DNA from: Nostoc sp. CHAB 5715
Lineage (GTDB): Bacteria > Cyanobacteriota > Cyanobacteriia > Cyanobacteriales > Nostocaceae
Direction of reading: 5' to 3'
DNA length: 6,910 nt
Assembly (NCBI RefSeq): GCF_020829685.1
Contig: NZ_JAIVFR010000342.1
Location: 1 to 6,910 of the forward strand
Below, piece by piece: positions 6,815-6,910 of this stretch (within the stretch, counting starts at the first letter, position 1; the number at the start of each line of letters is the position of its first letter). Position numbers and translations under genes: made by a program. The notes beneath the pieces are model-generated. The model was given only the letters and a program-made list of their open reading frames with translations. It was not told the origin of the DNA and made no database searches.

Positions 6815-6874
6815 GGCTATATTTAGTCATCTTCAGATGAGTTTCGCTATTAGCAAGGAACTTCAGTTCCTTGC
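6815..6874 (-). repeat. REP-like unit B: inverted, diverged copy of unit A
   Basis: Read on the minus strand this matches unit A at 38 of 60 positions by hand. Its two palindromes are TCATCT/AGATGA around TC (6827-6840) and GCAAGGAACT/AGTTCCTTGC around TC (6853-6874). The linker GCTATTAGC (6846-6854) is the exact reverse complement of the GCTAATAGC of unit A. All paired elements share one centre of symmetry at 6814.5, giving a BIME-like head-to-head pair. Confidence 0.85.
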
Positions 6875-6910
6875 GGGACATGGCTTTTACGTTAAGTTGA
6901 CACGTATGAG

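Noticed and set aside
6755..6874. CRISPR array or rho-independent terminator reading of the palindromes
   Set aside because: There are no regularly spaced identical direct repeats with unique spacers, and the stems lack a following U-tract. The inverted double-hairpin symmetry fits a REP/BIME element better.
6896..6910. TTGACA near the right edge as a promoter -35 element
   Set aside because: The window ends before a proper -10 position can be judged.

Overview
The window looks like chromosomal DNA from a filamentous, Nostoc/Anabaena-type cyanobacterium. The evidence is three perfect HIP1 octamers (GCGATCGC), a CCCCATT/CCCCAGT heptamer tract of the STRR class, a metal-site-variant hemB preceded by a near-consensus Fur box, a GUN4-domain fusion protein, and protein styles typical of that group. 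No tRNA, rRNA or CRISPR array is visible.

Layout. (1) Positions 1-1611 are a conserved, minus-strand, iron-linked block. It holds the first ~137 codons of an FAD/NAD(P)-binding oxidoreductase running off the left edge, then complete hemB. Each gene has its own Fur-box-like operator (434-452 and 1593-1611), so both are probably under FurA control, and a heptamer tract abuts the hemB stop. (2) Positions 1677-2226 hold two small hypothetical genes (minus 60 aa, plus 65 aa with an EF-hand-like loop) and a headless minus-strand coding remnant. (3) Positions 2227-2756 are ~530 bp of AT-rich DNA with no convincing gene. (4) Positions 2757-5903 are a plus-strand accessory block. It holds two tandem paralogous P-loop ATPase genes of ParA/MinD (SIMIBI) style, the first broken, followed by a 522-codon frame encoding the tail of a NACHT/STAND NTPase joined to a half FGE-sulfatase-like domain and a GUN4 domain. 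(5) Positions 6019-6726 are a minus-strand RAYT/Y1 (HUH) transposase. (6) Positions 6755-6874, just upstream of its start, are a symmetrical array of four palindromes made of two inverted, diverged copies of one ~56-60 bp unit.

How it fits together. The left third is housekeeping: haem/chlorophyll synthesis with iron-responsive control. The right two thirds look like a decaying accessory island. Aligning the two ATPase paralogues suggests that about 88 residues are missing from the middle of the first one and that the frame changes at that junction. The NACHT gene has lost its nucleotide-binding head, and a short ATG frame with no continuation lies just before it. The transposase and its structured repeats form a RAYT/REP-type pair. 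The strongest new observation is that the two repeat copies differ in stem sequence by compensatory base-pair changes, so the folded structure rather than the sequence appears to be conserved.
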